21,361 bases of DNA from Phycisphaerales bacterium UBA1926 (GCA_002337215.1 DDFO01000022.1:128854-150214), one strand, 5' to 3'. Shown: positions 1 through 8,983, numbered from the stretch's first letter. Notes: generated from the sequence alone by a model not told the origin. Program-made: numbers and translations.

Positions 1-2629
1 TATCGACAACGATCGCGGCTCTGGACACGCCGGTCGTCACGGCGTTCCGCTGCGATGCCGTCAGGGTCGCGTTGCTGGGGATCGTCCGCGTCGTGTCGAG
101 GATCGAGGCGAGCCGCTCTGGGGATGCATCGCCCCGGGCCATCGCGCCCGCGTGGAGCGCGAGCAGTTCGGCGCTCGCGTCGATCGAGCGGGTCGGGCCG
201 CCGAGGCGGTTGATCGCAAGCGATTCGGCTTTGTCGGTATCGGCGAGGCCGTCCCGGATGATCTGCTCGCGCAGGGACGCGAGCGAGCGGTCATCGGCCC
301 CGGCCGCGAACCGGGCGATTTCGGCCTCGGCGGGCTCGGCGTCGCCCGCGAGCACGAGGCCCCCCGCGAGCAGCCTGACGAGCCCCGCGTCGTTCGGATG
401 CGCGTCGGCGAGACTGCGCACAAGATCGAGTTCGTTGCGGTCGCCCTGCTTCGCGGCCGTTCGCCGGCGCCAGAGGTTGAGCACGGCGTCCTGCCGAGCC
501 GGGTCGGTCGGCGCGGCGCGGAGCAGCGGGATCGCGATGGAGGCCGCATCGTTGATCAGCCCGCGGCGCAGCAGTTCGCCTGCGAGCATGGTCCGCAGAA
601 GGGGGCTCTCGGGGAGAACCGTGCGGAGTTGCCGCCCGATCGCGGTGAAAGCGTCGTCGTCCCGGGCCGGTCCATCGGGCGCGTGGAACGCGAGGAGCGC
701 CGCGTAGATGCGTTCATCGAGGGGGTCGAGATCCCGGGCGGCCTCGAGATCGTTGCGGGCACGCTCGGCCTCGCCGATGCCGTTGATCAGTGCGGATTCG
801 AGCGCAGCGCGGTCCAGCAGATCATCGACGGACCGGGGTTCGAGGCCTCGCAGGATTCTGAGCGCCTCGGGCGTGCGCTGGGCCTCGGCGAGCGCACGAG
901 CGAGCGCACGCGGCGCTTCGAGCGCACGGAGCGATTCGATGGCGTTGTCGACGGCGTCCCATCGTCCGATCGCGGCGGCGAGCTCGACGGTGCGCACGAG
1001 ATCCGCCGCCCTGACGGGCGTTCCGCGGGCGTCGAGCAGGGCTCGGATTCGATCTGTGTCGCGTTGCCGCAGCGCGAGCGCGGTAAGCAGCGGCGTCGCC
1101 CGTTCGTCGCGAACGCCGGCGTCGCGGATCGCGGCGCTGAGGCCCTGGGGCATGCGCTCGGCCGCGGACAGCGCCCACGCGGCGTCGGCGGCGAGCGTTG
1201 GGTCCTCGTCGAGAGTCTCTGTGATCCAACGGATCGCACGGCTCGGATCGCCGAGCGTGTCGCCCCTCGTTGGCCGACGAGAAGCGGTCAATCCCGTGCT
1301 GAGCAGCGTCCGCGTGCTCGGAGAGGAGAACTCGTCGCAATCGGCGAGGGCTCCTGAAAGTACGCGAAGGGCATCGGCTCGCGGCAGCGAGGCGGCGCGG
1401 GCGGCGATCAGATCCGCCCGGCGTGAGGCGGAGCCGCGATCGTCGGTCTGGGCGATGGCGTCGGCGACGAGCGTCCGGGGATTGATTGACTCGGCGAGGG
1501 CCGCGAGCAGGCGGGCGGTGTCGGGCGCGAGGCGGGCGCTCGATCGGACTTCATCGATGAGCACCACCGCCGCGCCGGCGTCGTTGCCGCTGGTGCGGAG
1601 GGCGTAGATCAGGCGATCGCGGACACCCTCTGCGCCGGGAAGGCCTCGGGCGCTCTCGTACGCCGCCGCCGCGTCCGCGTTCCGGCCCAGCCGCAGCAGG
1701 GTGTCGCCGAGCAGAAGGCGGAGCGGGCCGAGGCGCCGCTGGACGTCGGCGGCCTCTCGTCCGACCTGCGTCGGCACGCGGGCCGCGGATGGAATCGAAA
1801 GACCTTCGGTGAGCGCTTCCGCGCCGGCGTCGAGGTAGCCGAGTTCGATCAGCGCCTCGCCCAGGACGGCGTGTGCGGCGTACGCGACCAGCGGGTCGGC
1901 GTGGGGGGGTGTGGCTCGGACGGATCGCAGCAGCCAGATCGCGGCGTCGGTAGGTTCGTCCTGAGACAGGGCGTGGAGGCCCGCGAAGAGCAACGCCTGC
2001 GGCTCGTCGATGCCACTTTCGGCGGCGCGCCGATAGGCCTCACCCGCCGAGTTCTCGTAGCGTGCGGCGCGACGGGCATCGCCCAGCGCACGCCAGAGTT
2101 CGGGCGATGCCGGGTCGAGCGCGACCGCTCGGTCGAGCATGCTGATCGCGCGGTCGGTCTCGCCGTCGGCGAGCCGCAAGCGTGCCTCGGCGTAGAGTCG
2201 GAGTGCGGACTGCCGATCGTCGTTCGTCGTTGCGGGCGGTTCGCTCTCGCCTCCCGCGGGTGCCGCATTGTGCTGTGATGTGAGTTCCTGCGGCGTCAGG
2301 TCCTCGGGCGTGAGGTCCGCAAGCGAATGGGTCGCCCGCGAGCCGGGCGCCTGCTCGGCGTCGAGGGGCCGGAGGCTCGGCATTGGGGGCTCGAGCGTTC
2401 GGCCGCGTTTCGCCGGTCTGGTCGCGAGGTCCCGGAGTTTCGCGAGCGCATCGGTCGATCCGGCAGACAAGGCCTCGGCCTGAGTGCCCGGAACTGCTGG
2501 GTTCTGCCGGGATGTCGAATCGCACGCGGTTGTCGCGAGCCCGGCGCAGGCCGTGAGCAGGCACAGACCCGGACGCACACCCGCGATCGGGCGTCGGCGG
2601 GTTCGCGTTGTCTCACCGCGTTGGGTCAT
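1..2629 (-). CDS. TPR-repeat lipoprotein, C-terminus outside the window
   Basis: An open frame runs from an ATG at 2629 to the left edge without a stop, giving 876 visible residues. The N-terminus has an arginine-rich stretch (residues 9-13), a short hydrophobic segment and a lipobox-like LLTAC ending at Cys28 (Cys36 is an alternative), so it is probably a secreted lipoprotein. Residues about 45-135 are a Pro/Glu/Ala-rich linker. From about residue 138 there are TPR-like helical pairs (for example 'ALRLYAEARLRLADGETDRA' then 'ISMLDRAVALDPASPELW'), and the rest is alanine/leucine/arginine-rich helical sequence compatible with many diverged TPR or HEAT-like repeats. Start choice: the ATG overlaps the upstream stop in ATGA, and GGAAGAAGA lies upstream. 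A scaffold or envelope-assembly role is possible, but no specific function can be assigned. Confidence is high for the gene and moderate for the family. Confidence 0.85.
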   Translation of the reverse strand, partial: MTQRGETTRTRRRPIAGVRPGLCLLTACAGLATTACDSTSRQNPAVPGTQAEALSAGSTDALAKLRDLATRPAKRGRTLEPPMPSLRPLDAEQAPGSRATHSLADLTPEDLTPQELTSQHNAAPAGGESEPPATTNDDRQSALRLYAEARLRLADGETDRAISMLDRAVALDPASPELWRALGDARRAARYENSAGEAYRRAAESGIDEPQALLFAGLHALSQDEPTDAAIWLLRSVRATPPHADPLVAYAAHAVLGEALIELGYLDAGAEALTEGLSIPSAARVPTQVGREAADVQRRLGPLRLLLGDTLLRLGRNADAAAAYESARGLPGAEGVRDRLIYALRTSGNDAGAAVVLIDEVRSSARLAPDTARLLAALAESINPRTLVADAIAQTDDRGSASRRADLIAARAASLPRADALRVLSGALADCDEFSSPSTRTLLSTGLTASRRPTRGDTLGDPSRAIRWITETLDEDPTLAADAAWALSAAERMPQGLSAAIRDAGVRDERATPLLTALALRQRDTDRIRALLDARGTPVRAADLVRTVELAAAIGRWDAVDNAIESLRALEAPRALARALAEAQRTPEALRILRGLEPRSVDDLLDRAALESALINGIGEAERARNDLEAARDLDPLDERIYAALLAFHAPDGPARDDDAFTAIGRQLRTVLPESPLLRTMLAGELLRRGLINDAASIAIPLLRAAPTDPARQDAVLNLWRRRTAAKQGDRNELDLVRSLADAHPNDAGLVRLLAGGLVLAGDAEPAEAEIARFAAGADDRSLASLREQIIRDGLADTDKAESLAINRLGGPTRSIDASAELLALHAGAMARGDASPERLASILDTTRTIPSNATLTASQRNAVTTGVSRAAIVVD

Positions 2630-3399
2630 GCCGACTTGCCGGTCTTCTTCCGCGACGTTTTCTTGTCGGCGCCCGACGCGGTCTTCTTCGTGGTTTTCCC
2701 GCTCGACTTCTTCGTCGTTTTCTTGCGGGGCTTGGCCGGAGCCTTCTTGGTCGTTTTCCGGGCGCTCCCCGATGGGGCCTTGCGCTGCGGCTTCGCGGCG
2801 GCGGCTTCGATCGACCGGTACCGGTCCATCGCATCGGCGGCCCGGACGGCCCGCTCGAGCCGGCTGCTGAGTTGAGCCTGGCTGAAGCTCTCCTCGATCA
2901 CGCCCGCGTGTTCGAACAGATCAAATATGAGACTGTCAACCGGGAACGTGTGCACCCCGCATCCGACGAGCGCGACGCGGTTGGCGGCGTAGGCGGGCAG
3001 ACCCGGCAATGACTCGAGGTAGGCCTTCGCGTCGCGCTTGCTCGCGTCACGCAGGTGAGCGAGCGCGAGCCCGTTCTCCCGCAGGAAGACCTCGGTCAGC
3101 GCCGCCCGGATCCGGGCGCATCGTTCCTCGGCTTTGGGGTACCGGGGGCCCAGCAGGCCTCCCGCGTCCTCGGGGATCATCACGCGGAACTCGTTGAAAT
3201 CGATCAGTGTCGAGCGGACGCGATCGAGGGCCGGGGCGACGCCCGATCGGGGCGCGTCCCACGCGAGACACGCGACGACCAACTCGTGGACGATCGGGTC
3301 GTCCAGCTCGTTCGGCGCCGGGGTGTTCGGCGCACCATCGACGGCCGGGAGCTTCTCGATGAACGCCTGGAACGCCTTGTCGGAATGATCACGTTTCAA
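2626..3399 (-). CDS. HhH-GPD (endonuclease III-like) domain protein with lysine-rich C-terminal tail
   Basis: The gene encodes 257 residues from a TTG start. The start is supported by a GGAGGA Shine-Dalgarno 7 bases upstream and by the TTGA overlap with the rbfA stop; no in-frame ATG lies near. Residues about 30-195 resemble the helical HhH-GPD fold of DNA glycosylases: a helix-hairpin-helix-like LPGLPAYAANRV (131-142) followed by FPVDSLIFDLF (152-162), where Asp155 matches the conserved family aspartate. The lysine used by bifunctional endonuclease III in the hairpin is absent (PAYAAN), and no Cys4 iron-sulfur motif follows. Residues about 203-257 are a tail of repeated K-K/T/A/P/S motifs like histone H1 or bacterial histone-like tails, suggesting DNA or RNA binding. 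The last gene of the operon overlaps its stop by 4 bases. It may be a monofunctional glycosylase or a nucleic-acid-binding relative; activity is not shown. Confidence 0.8.
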   Translation of the reverse strand: MKRDHSDKAFQAFIEKLPAVDGAPNTPAPNELDDPIVHELVVACLAWDAPRSGVAPALDRVRSTLIDFNEFRVMIPEDAGGLLGPRYPKAEERCARIRAALTEVFLRENGLALAHLRDASKRDAKAYLESLPGLPAYAANRVALVGCGVHTFPVDSLIFDLFEHAGVIEESFSQAQLSSRLERAVRAADAMDRYRSIEAAAAKPQRKAPSGSARKTTKKAPAKPRKKTTKKSSGKTTKKTASGADKKTSRKKTGKSA

Positions 3400-3839
3400 A
3401 GCCCGAGTCCTCCAGCAGCGTCGTCGTCCACCTCGGCGATTCCCTGAGGATCGTTGCCGGCGGGCGAGGCGTCTTCGACCCCGTCCTCTGCTTTTCTGCT
3501 GGCCTCCGCCGCCCGGTTGATCTCGCGGAGAAGCTCGGCTTGCTTCTTGATGCTCCCGTCGGTGGCGAACTCGAGCCTGGGCATGTCCCGCAGGCGGATC
3601 TTTTCCATCGCGTCCTTGCGGATCCGCCCCGCGGCGGCCTTGAGCCCGTGCATCGTCAGTTCCTGGCGATCCTCGGGGAGGACGGAAACCATCACCGTTG
3701 CGTTCTTCCCGTCGTCGCTCAGGTCGATCCCTGTCACTGTGATCAGACCGCGGATCCGCGGATCCGCGAAGCCCCGGCTGAAGACCTCCTGGATCGCCTT
3801 GAGCAGGACCGATTCGCGTTGCTGCTTGCGCTGGCTCAC
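3396..3839 (-). CDS. rbfA: ribosome-binding factor A
   Basis: The product (147 residues) matches RbfA, a KH-fold protein that binds the 30S subunit and assists late 16S rRNA maturation. It has the N-terminal helix with a basic start (SQRKQQRESVLLKAIQEVFS), the characteristic DPRIRGLITVTGIDLSDDGK segment (26-45), and strands with VMVSVLPE followed by a helix and RLRDMPRLEFATDGSIKK. A polar, acidic tail of about 30 residues extends beyond the family core. The start is GTG, overlapping the stop of the DUF503 gene in GTGA, so translation is probably coupled. The location after nusA, infB and a DUF503 gene is the classical arrangement. Confidence 0.95.
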   Translation of the reverse strand: MSQRKQQRESVLLKAIQEVFSRGFADPRIRGLITVTGIDLSDDGKNATVMVSVLPEDRQELTMHGLKAAAGRIRKDAMEKIRLRDMPRLEFATDGSIKKQAELLREINRAAEASRKAEDGVEDASPAGNDPQGIAEVDDDAAGGLGL

Positions 3840-4291
3840 GCGTCGCCTCCGTTCGTACGTTCCCGGCTGTCGGCCTTCCGCGCGGCTTCCCGCGCGGTCT
3901 GGCCGATCGCTTCGGCGTGGTCGTCGGTGTCATCGATGTAGGCGAGCAGTTCGTCGGCGATCGAATCGGTGTCGAGCGTCTCGGCCTCGGGTGTGTCATC
4001 GCGGGAAGGCCGGAGCAGTTCTCGGCGGGCGAAGCCCAGCTCGGCGTCCCGCACGCCCCGCAGCTTCTCGGTGATGCGGTCGAGCATCGCGCCGATCACA
4101 GCCCCGTCGGTCCCGACGACGACGAGCGCGAGGACCGCCTGGTTGAGGATGTCCTGCGACGCGACCTCGGCGACGGCGACCATGTGCTCGCGGTGAAGGC
4201 GGTCTTTGACGCTTTTGACGACGGACCGCTTGTCCTTGAGCGATTCGCTCCCATGGATGAGCAGCTCGAAATGGAGGAGGCCGATGATCAT
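3836..4291 (-). CDS. DUF503 / YlxP-like protein
   Basis: The N-terminal half is a clear DUF503 (YlxP-like) domain: MIIGLLHFELLIHGSESLKD, then KRSVVKSVKDRLHREHMVAVAEV, and later a VVVGTD strand. This small ferredoxin-like-fold family is often encoded between infB and rbfA, as here, and is thought to act near ribosome maturation, although its biochemical role is not established. At 151 residues it is longer than the usual 90-100; from about residue 95 the extra part is acidic and polar with no recognised domain. It begins 18 bases after the infB stop with only a weak ribosome binding site, and its stop overlaps the rbfA start. Confidence 0.88.
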   Translation of the reverse strand: MIIGLLHFELLIHGSESLKDKRSVVKSVKDRLHREHMVAVAEVASQDILNQAVLALVVVGTDGAVIGAMLDRITEKLRGVRDAELGFARRELLRPSRDDTPEAETLDTDSIADELLAYIDDTDDHAEAIGQTAREAARKADSRERTNGGDA

Positions 4292-4309
4292 GCCTGCTAT
4301 CGAACGGCC

Positions 4310-7153
4310 TTACAGCGTCCGCTTCACCTCGACCTGCTTGTAGCACTCGAGGATGTCGCCTTCCTTGATGTCGTCGTAGCCGACGATCTTCATGCCACAC
4401 TCCATGTTCGCGCGAACTTCCTTCGCGTCGTCCTTGAAGCGCTTGAGCTGCTCGAGCACGCGGTCGTTCTCGATGACGATGTCGTTGCGGGTAACGCGGA
4501 TGAGCGCGTCCCGCTGGACGATGCCGTCGGTGACGTAGCAGCCCGCGATCGTGCCGACCTTGGACACCTTGAAGACCTGCCGGACCTCGGCGTGCCCCAG
4601 GACCTCCTGCTTGAGTTCGGGGTCGAGCAGGCCCTCGGCGGCCTTCTTCATGTCGTCCACGATGTCGTAGATGACGCTGTACGGCCTGATCTGCACGCCC
4701 TTCTGCTCGGCGGCGGAGCGCGCCTTGCCGGACGGGATGACGTTGAACCCGACGATGACGGCCTTGGACGCCTCGGCGAGACCGACGTCGGACTCGGTGA
4801 TGCCGCCCACCGCGGCGTGGAGCACGCGGACCTTGACCTCGTCGCCCGAGACCTTCTCGACCTCGTTCTTGAGCACGTCGATCGAGCCCTGCACGTCCGC
4901 CTTGATGACGACCGGGATCTCCTTGAGCTCCTTCTCGGCGAGCTGACCGAACATCCGGTCCAGCGTCATCTTCGGCTGTGCGAGGTGCTCCTGACGCTCG
5001 GCATGGCGTCGCTGCTCGGCGGCCTGCTCGGCCTTCTTGAGCGAATCGACGATGTAGAACTTGTCGCCCGCGTCCGGGAGCATGTCGATACCCGAGATCT
5101 GCACCGGCATCGGGGGCTGGGCTTCCTTGAGCCGCTTGCCCCGGTCGTTGGTGATATCACGCACACGACCGAACGCCCGGCCCGCGACGATGAAGTCGCC
5201 GACCTTGAGCTCGCCCTCCATGAGCAGCACGTTGGCGACCGAGCCCCGGCCCTCTTCGGGGCGGGATTCGATGACCGTGCCCCGAGCCGCGCCGGCGAAG
5301 TCCGCCGTGAGCTCGAGAACCTGGCTCTGGAGATCGAGGATCTCGAGCAGGTCCTGAATGCCCTCGTTCTTCAGGGCGCTGACGCGGACGACCTCGGTCT
5401 CGCCGCCCCATTCGCTGGGGTTGAGCTCGTGCTCGGCGAGCTGACCCAGGATGCGCTGGATGTTCGCGTCCGTCGCCTCGGGCTTGTCGATCTTGTTGAG
5501 CGCGACGACGATGGGCACGCCCGCCGCCTTGGCGTGGGCGATCGATTCGATCGTCTGGGGCATCACGCCGTCGTCGGCGGCGACGACGAGCACGACGATG
5601 TCGGTGACATTCGCGCCGCGGGCCCGCATGCTCGTGAACGCCTCGTGGCCGGGCGTGTCGATGAAGACGATCGTCCGGTCTTCATCGCCGATCGTGAGCG
5701 GGACGCGGAAGGCGCTGGTCGCCTGCGTGATGCCGCCCGCCTCGCCGTCGGCGACGTTCGCGTTGCGGATCTTGTCGAGCAGGCTGGTCTTGCCGTGGTC
5801 GACGTGGCCCAGGATCGTGACGACGGGGCCGCGGGGCTGCTCGTCAACCATGTCGCGGGCTTCGAACGCCTCGGAGACGGCCTGCTCGGCGCTCTTCGCC
5901 TCGGTGACCTCGAGCTCGATATCCCACTCGATCATGATCTCCTGGGCCTTCTCGACCTCGATGCCCGAGTTGATCGACGCCATCGTGCCCTGCATGAACA
6001 GCTGCTTGACGATGTCGGCACCCTTCACACCGGTCGCGGCGCTGAGTTCCTTGATCGTGAACGGCGCGTTGATGCTGACCTTGCCGCCCTTCTCGGCGGG
6101 CGTCTGGGGGCGGTCCATCTGATCGCGGCGCATCTGTTGGCGACGCTGCTTGAGGTAGCCGCCCGATTTGTTGAGCCGCGCCGCGCGCTCGGCGAGGTCC
6201 TGCTCGCTCCAGCCCGCGCCGCCGCCGCCCGAGCCGGCATCGCCGCGTCTCCGAGCCGGGACGCCTTCGCCTCGTCCGCGACCGCCGCCGCCGCCGGGCC
6301 CGCGTCGCGGGCTGCGACCGTCGCCGCCGCCGGGACCCTCCATCGGGCCGCCGAACCCGCCGCCGGGGCGGGGGCCGCGCCGCGGTCGAGGCGGCTCGAT
6401 CCGCTCGGGCGCTTCGACCCGCACGACCTTCGGACCGGAGAGCTGGATCTTGTCTTTCTTGAGGTCCTCGAGACGCGGGCCTGCCGGCGTGATCGTCTTG
6501 GGACGCTCCGGGACGTTCATCTTGGGCGGAGAGATCGGTCCGCGGCGCACAGCCGGTTCAGCCGGGGGCGCGGCGCCCGCTGGGGCTTCGTCGGCCGAAG
6601 CCGCGGCGGCCTTGTCGTCGCTCTGTTCAACGGCTGGCTTCGCGGGGCTGTCGCCTTCCGCCGCCGCCGGGGGAGTGGAACTCAGCCCACCGGGCATCGC
6701 CCGTGTGGGAGACGCGGGAGCCTTCTCGGACGGCTTGGCGGCGGCCGTGCGTTCCGGAGTCGCGGTTTCTGTGCCGGACGCGTCGGCAGCATCGGTCGCC
6801 GTTGCCTTGGTGCCCGTCGATTCCGCCGCCGCAGCACCGCCGGTCGAGGTCTCGGCAGAATCCGCCGATTCAGCGGCATCGTCGGCCGGCATGGCCTTGG
6901 CGCGTCGGGCACGCTTGGGCGCCTTGACCTCTTCGAGATCGACCTTCTCGGTCGTCTCGACAGCGGTCGCCGTTCCGCCTTCGCCCTCGTCGGCGCTGAA
7001 CCACTCACGGATCGTCGCCTCAAGTCCGGCGCTCACCGTGGACATGTGGTTCTTGATCAGCGTCTCCGGGATGCCCTCGTGGTGGCATTTCTCAACCACC
7101 GCCTTGGACTTCACCCCGAGCTCTTTGGCAATCTCAAAGACACGCTTGGCCAA
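4310..7153 (-). CDS. infB: translation initiation factor IF-2
   Basis: The 947-residue product is bacterial IF-2, the GTPase that brings initiator tRNA to the 30S subunit. The N-terminal IF2N-type domain is seen at residues 1-50 ([20 protein letters not shown]). Residues about 60-330 form a low-complexity linker, first Ala/Glu/Pro-rich, then Gly/Arg-rich (about 255-320). A second IF2N-like segment precedes the G domain, whose motifs are intact: GHVDHGKT (449-456), DTPGHE (499-504), NKID (553-556) and SALK. Domains II, III and the C-terminal initiator-tRNA-binding domain follow, ending in EVKRTL. The start is TTG: GGAGGA lies 4 bases upstream and the protein begins in the conserved [12 protein letters not shown]. 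It lies 135 bases after nusA in the same direction. Confidence 0.97.
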   Translation of the reverse strand: MAKRVFEIAKELGVKSKAVVEKCHHEGIPETLIKNHMSTVSAGLEATIREWFSADEGEGGTATAVETTEKVDLEEVKAPKRARRAKAMPADDAAESADSAETSTGGAAAAESTGTKATATDAADASGTETATPERTAAAKPSEKAPASPTRAMPGGLSSTPPAAAEGDSPAKPAVEQSDDKAAAASADEAPAGAAPPAEPAVRRGPISPPKMNVPERPKTITPAGPRLEDLKKDKIQLSGPKVVRVEAPERIEPPRPRRGPRPGGGFGGPMEGPGGGDGRSPRRGPGGGGGRGRGEGVPARRRGDAGSGGGGAGWSEQDLAERAARLNKSGGYLKQRRQQMRRDQMDRPQTPAEKGGKVSINAPFTIKELSAATGVKGADIVKQLFMQGTMASINSGIEVEKAQEIMIEWDIELEVTEAKSAEQAVSEAFEARDMVDEQPRGPVVTILGHVDHGKTSLLDKIRNANVADGEAGGITQATSAFRVPLTIGDEDRTIVFIDTPGHEAFTSMRARGANVTDIVVLVVAADDGVMPQTIESIAHAKAAGVPIVVALNKIDKPEATDANIQRILGQLAEHELNPSEWGGETEVVRVSALKNEGIQDLLEILDLQSQVLELTADFAGAARGTVIESRPEEGRGSVANVLLMEGELKVGDFIVAGRAFGRVRDITNDRGKRLKEAQPPMPVQISGIDMLPDAGDKFYIVDSLKKAEQAAEQRRHAERQEHLAQPKMTLDRMFGQLAEKELKEIPVVIKADVQGSIDVLKNEVEKVSGDEVKVRVLHAAVGGITESDVGLAEASKAVIVGFNVIPSGKARSAAEQKGVQIRPYSVIYDIVDDMKKAAEGLLDPELKQEVLGHAEVRQVFKVSKVGTIAGCYVTDGIVQRDALIRVTRNDIVIENDRVLEQLKRFKDDAKEVRANMECGMKIVGYDDIKEGDILECYKQVEVKRTL

Positions 7154-7157
7154 CTGA

Positions 7158-7163
7158 TCCTCC
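7158..7163 (-). promoter_or_regulatory. Shine-Dalgarno setting the infB TTG start
   Basis: GGAGGA on the minus strand, 4 bases before the TTG at 7153-7151. It fixes a non-ATG start for an essential gene. A small GC hairpin (7170-7184, stem GCCGG/CCGGC) lies just upstream. Confidence 0.75.
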
Positions 7164-7255
7164 GTCTCGGCCGGCTATCCCGGCTCGCTCGATCCGATCG
7201 CCCGCGATTCGGGCGTTCCGTCGGGCACCGCTCCGCGGCACCGTTCCATTCCGAT

Positions 7256-7283
7256 CGCGGGGGGCGATACGACGCGCCCCGCG
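7256..7283 (-). other. strong hairpin between nusA and infB
   Basis: The stem CGCGGGG/CCCCGCG (7 bp) closes further inner pairs and starts 5 bases after the nusA stop. No T-run follows on the minus strand, so it does not look like a complete intrinsic terminator. It could be a processing or mRNA-stability element, or a partial attenuator adjusting infB relative to nusA. The structure was read by eye; its function is inferred. Confidence 0.5.
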
Positions 7284-7288
7284 AAAAC

Positions 7289-8731
7289 TCATTCGCCGCC
7301 GCCCAGGATGTCGGCCGCGCGGGCCTCCTCCTCGGCGCTCGTCGGAGCGGGCTTTGTTTCCGCCGTGCTGTCGCCATCCGATGCACCGTCGGATTCTTCG
7401 CCCTCGGTGTTTGCCTGAGCCGGGGGTGCCGCGACCGAGCCGGCCGACAGAATCGCCGCCGCGGCGGTATCCGCGTCCATGTCCCCACCTTCGCCCGCGA
7501 GCAGGCGCTCGGCGGCCTCACGCTCGGCGGCGCGACGGACTTCGGCTTCCGCCTTGTCCTTCTCCTGCTGCTCGGCGACGACCTTCGCTTTCTCCGAGGC
7601 GAGCAGCACGATCCGTTCTGCACGCTCCTCGTCGATCTCAAGCTCGGTCTCCAGCACCTCGGCGCCGATCTCCTCGATATCGAAGACGCTGATCATGCCG
7701 AGCGCCGCGAGACGGTCGACCTTCTCCTCGTCCACGCCCTCGACCTGCGTGAGCGTCTCGGACATGATCTCGAGGCCCTTGGTGAACTCCTCGGGGGTCA
7801 GGATGTCGACATCCCAACCCGTAAGACGGGCCGCGAGACGGACGTTCTGCCCCCGCTTGCCGATCGCGAGGCTGAGCTGGTCGTCGCGGACGACAACCGT
7901 CGCCCGGCCCAGCTCGAAGCACAGGCTGATCTCGTTGACCTCGGCGGGCTTGAGCGCGTTCTGGATGAGGATCTGGCTCGACTCGTTCCAGCGGACGATG
8001 TCGATCTTCTCGCCGTTGAGCTCGTCGACGATGTTCTTGATCCGCGAGCCCCGCACGCCGACGCACGCGCCGACCGCGTCCACCTTGCTGTCGATCGAGC
8101 TGACGGCGATCTTCGTGCGGAAGCCCGCCTCGCGTGCCATCGCCTTGACCTCGATGATCCGCTCGCTGACCTCGGGGACCTCGACCTCGAACAGTCGGCG
8201 GATGAAATCGGGGTGACCCCGGCTCAGGTAGATTTTTACCTGGCTGCCCATGTCCTTGACGTCGAGGATGAGCGCCCGCACCCGGTCGCCCGGGGCGAAC
8301 TGCTCGCCGGGGATTTGCTCGCTGCGGAGCATGACCGCTTCGGTCCGCTCGAGCTGGACGATCAGCGCGCCGTGGTCGTACCGCTGCGCGGTGCCCGTCA
8401 CGATGGTGCCGACCAGCTTGCTGAACTCGTCGAGCGTGCTCTGCCGCTCATCGTCGCGGAAGCGCTGGATCATCACCTGCTTGAAGGTCTGGGCCGCGAT
8501 GCGACCGAGGCCCTCGGGGCTCAGGTCCATGGGCTCGCCGTGGCGCAGGACTTCCATCTCGCCGTTGAGGCGGTCGATCGTGCAGACGAATTCTTCCTGA
8601 TCGAGTGTCTGGTAGTGCTTGCGCATGGCGCTGACCATCGCCTGCTCGAGATCCTCGATGAGCAGCTCGCGATCGATGTTGCGATCACGGGCGATCGAAT
8701 CAAGGATGCGCATCATTTCGCCGGAGTTCAT
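7289..8731 (-). CDS. nusA: transcription termination/antitermination factor NusA
   Basis: The 480-residue product is NusA, which binds RNA polymerase and nascent RNA and modulates pausing, termination and antitermination. The N-terminal domain is at about 1-105 (MNSGEMMRILDSIARDRNID). The S1 domain follows at about 107-175 (GTIVTGTAQRYDHGALIVQL). KH1 is near 200-245 (GVRGSRIKNIVDEL) and KH2 near 280-310 (SLAIGKRGQNVRLAARLTGW). A helix-hairpin-helix-like segment (about 355-405, QVEGVDEEKVDRLAALGMIS) precedes an acidic Ala/Glu-rich tail ending EEEARAADILGGGE. The ATG at 8731 is chosen over upstream in-frame starts because the family N-terminus begins there and AAGGA lies upstream. It heads the nusA-infB-DUF503-rbfA operon; rimP is not found immediately upstream. 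Confidence 0.96.
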   Translation of the reverse strand: MNSGEMMRILDSIARDRNIDRELLIEDLEQAMVSAMRKHYQTLDQEEFVCTIDRLNGEMEVLRHGEPMDLSPEGLGRIAAQTFKQVMIQRFRDDERQSTLDEFSKLVGTIVTGTAQRYDHGALIVQLERTEAVMLRSEQIPGEQFAPGDRVRALILDVKDMGSQVKIYLSRGHPDFIRRLFEVEVPEVSERIIEVKAMAREAGFRTKIAVSSIDSKVDAVGACVGVRGSRIKNIVDELNGEKIDIVRWNESSQILIQNALKPAEVNEISLCFELGRATVVVRDDQLSLAIGKRGQNVRLAARLTGWDVDILTPEEFTKGLEIMSETLTQVEGVDEEKVDRLAALGMISVFDIEEIGAEVLETELEIDEERAERIVLLASEKAKVVAEQQEKDKAEAEVRRAAEREAAERLLAGEGGDMDADTAAAAILSAGSVAAPPAQANTEGEESDGASDGDSTAETKPAPTSAEEEARAADILGGGE

Positions 8732-8800
8732 GCTGATTCCTTCGTCTTGTGTCCGACGTCTCGCGCCGGCCCTTCGCCGGGCTCGCTGGTCGCCCGGGGT

Positions 8801-8900
8801 TCGGAATGTCCAGTTGTCGGGTTGTCCTGTTGTCGAATCACTGCCTGTCCAAACACGGTCTGTCGAAATCACGAGTCTGTCTGTTGAAAACACGAATCAT
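8801..8900 (-). repeat. degenerate ~16-bp direct repeats in nusA upstream region
   Basis: Read on the minus strand, successive units are CGTGATTTCGACAGAC, CGTGTTTGGACAGGCA, GTGATTCGACAACAGG and ACAACCCGACAACTGG, preceded by a 21-base variant with CGTGTTTTCAACAGAC. The shared core is roughly GTG-TT--ACAG. The units are not identical and lack spacers, so this is not a CRISPR. It lies 70-170 bases before the nusA start. Confidence 0.6.
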
Positions 8901-8983
8901 TGCGTGCCGAGTCGTGCGGTCTGCCCCGCGAGCCGATCCATCTCCGGGCACCATGCCCAGCCCGGCTCCGCCAAAACGACGAA

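Noticed and set aside
2626..3999. A longer 457-codon version of the HhH-GPD-like gene starting inside the DUF503 gene
   Set aside because: The added N-terminus is an out-of-frame reading of rbfA and DUF503; the TTG at 3399 has a strong Shine-Dalgarno and the operon's usual 4-base overlap.
3917..8887. A 1,656-codon open frame on the plus strand
   Set aside because: It is antisense to DUF503, infB and nusA, with Asp/Leu/Val/Arg-rich nonsense sequence typical of a complementary frame in GC-rich genes; the minus-strand genes are unambiguous.
8801..8900. CRISPR array
   Set aside because: Units are short, degenerate and contiguous, with no unique spacers and no cas genes.
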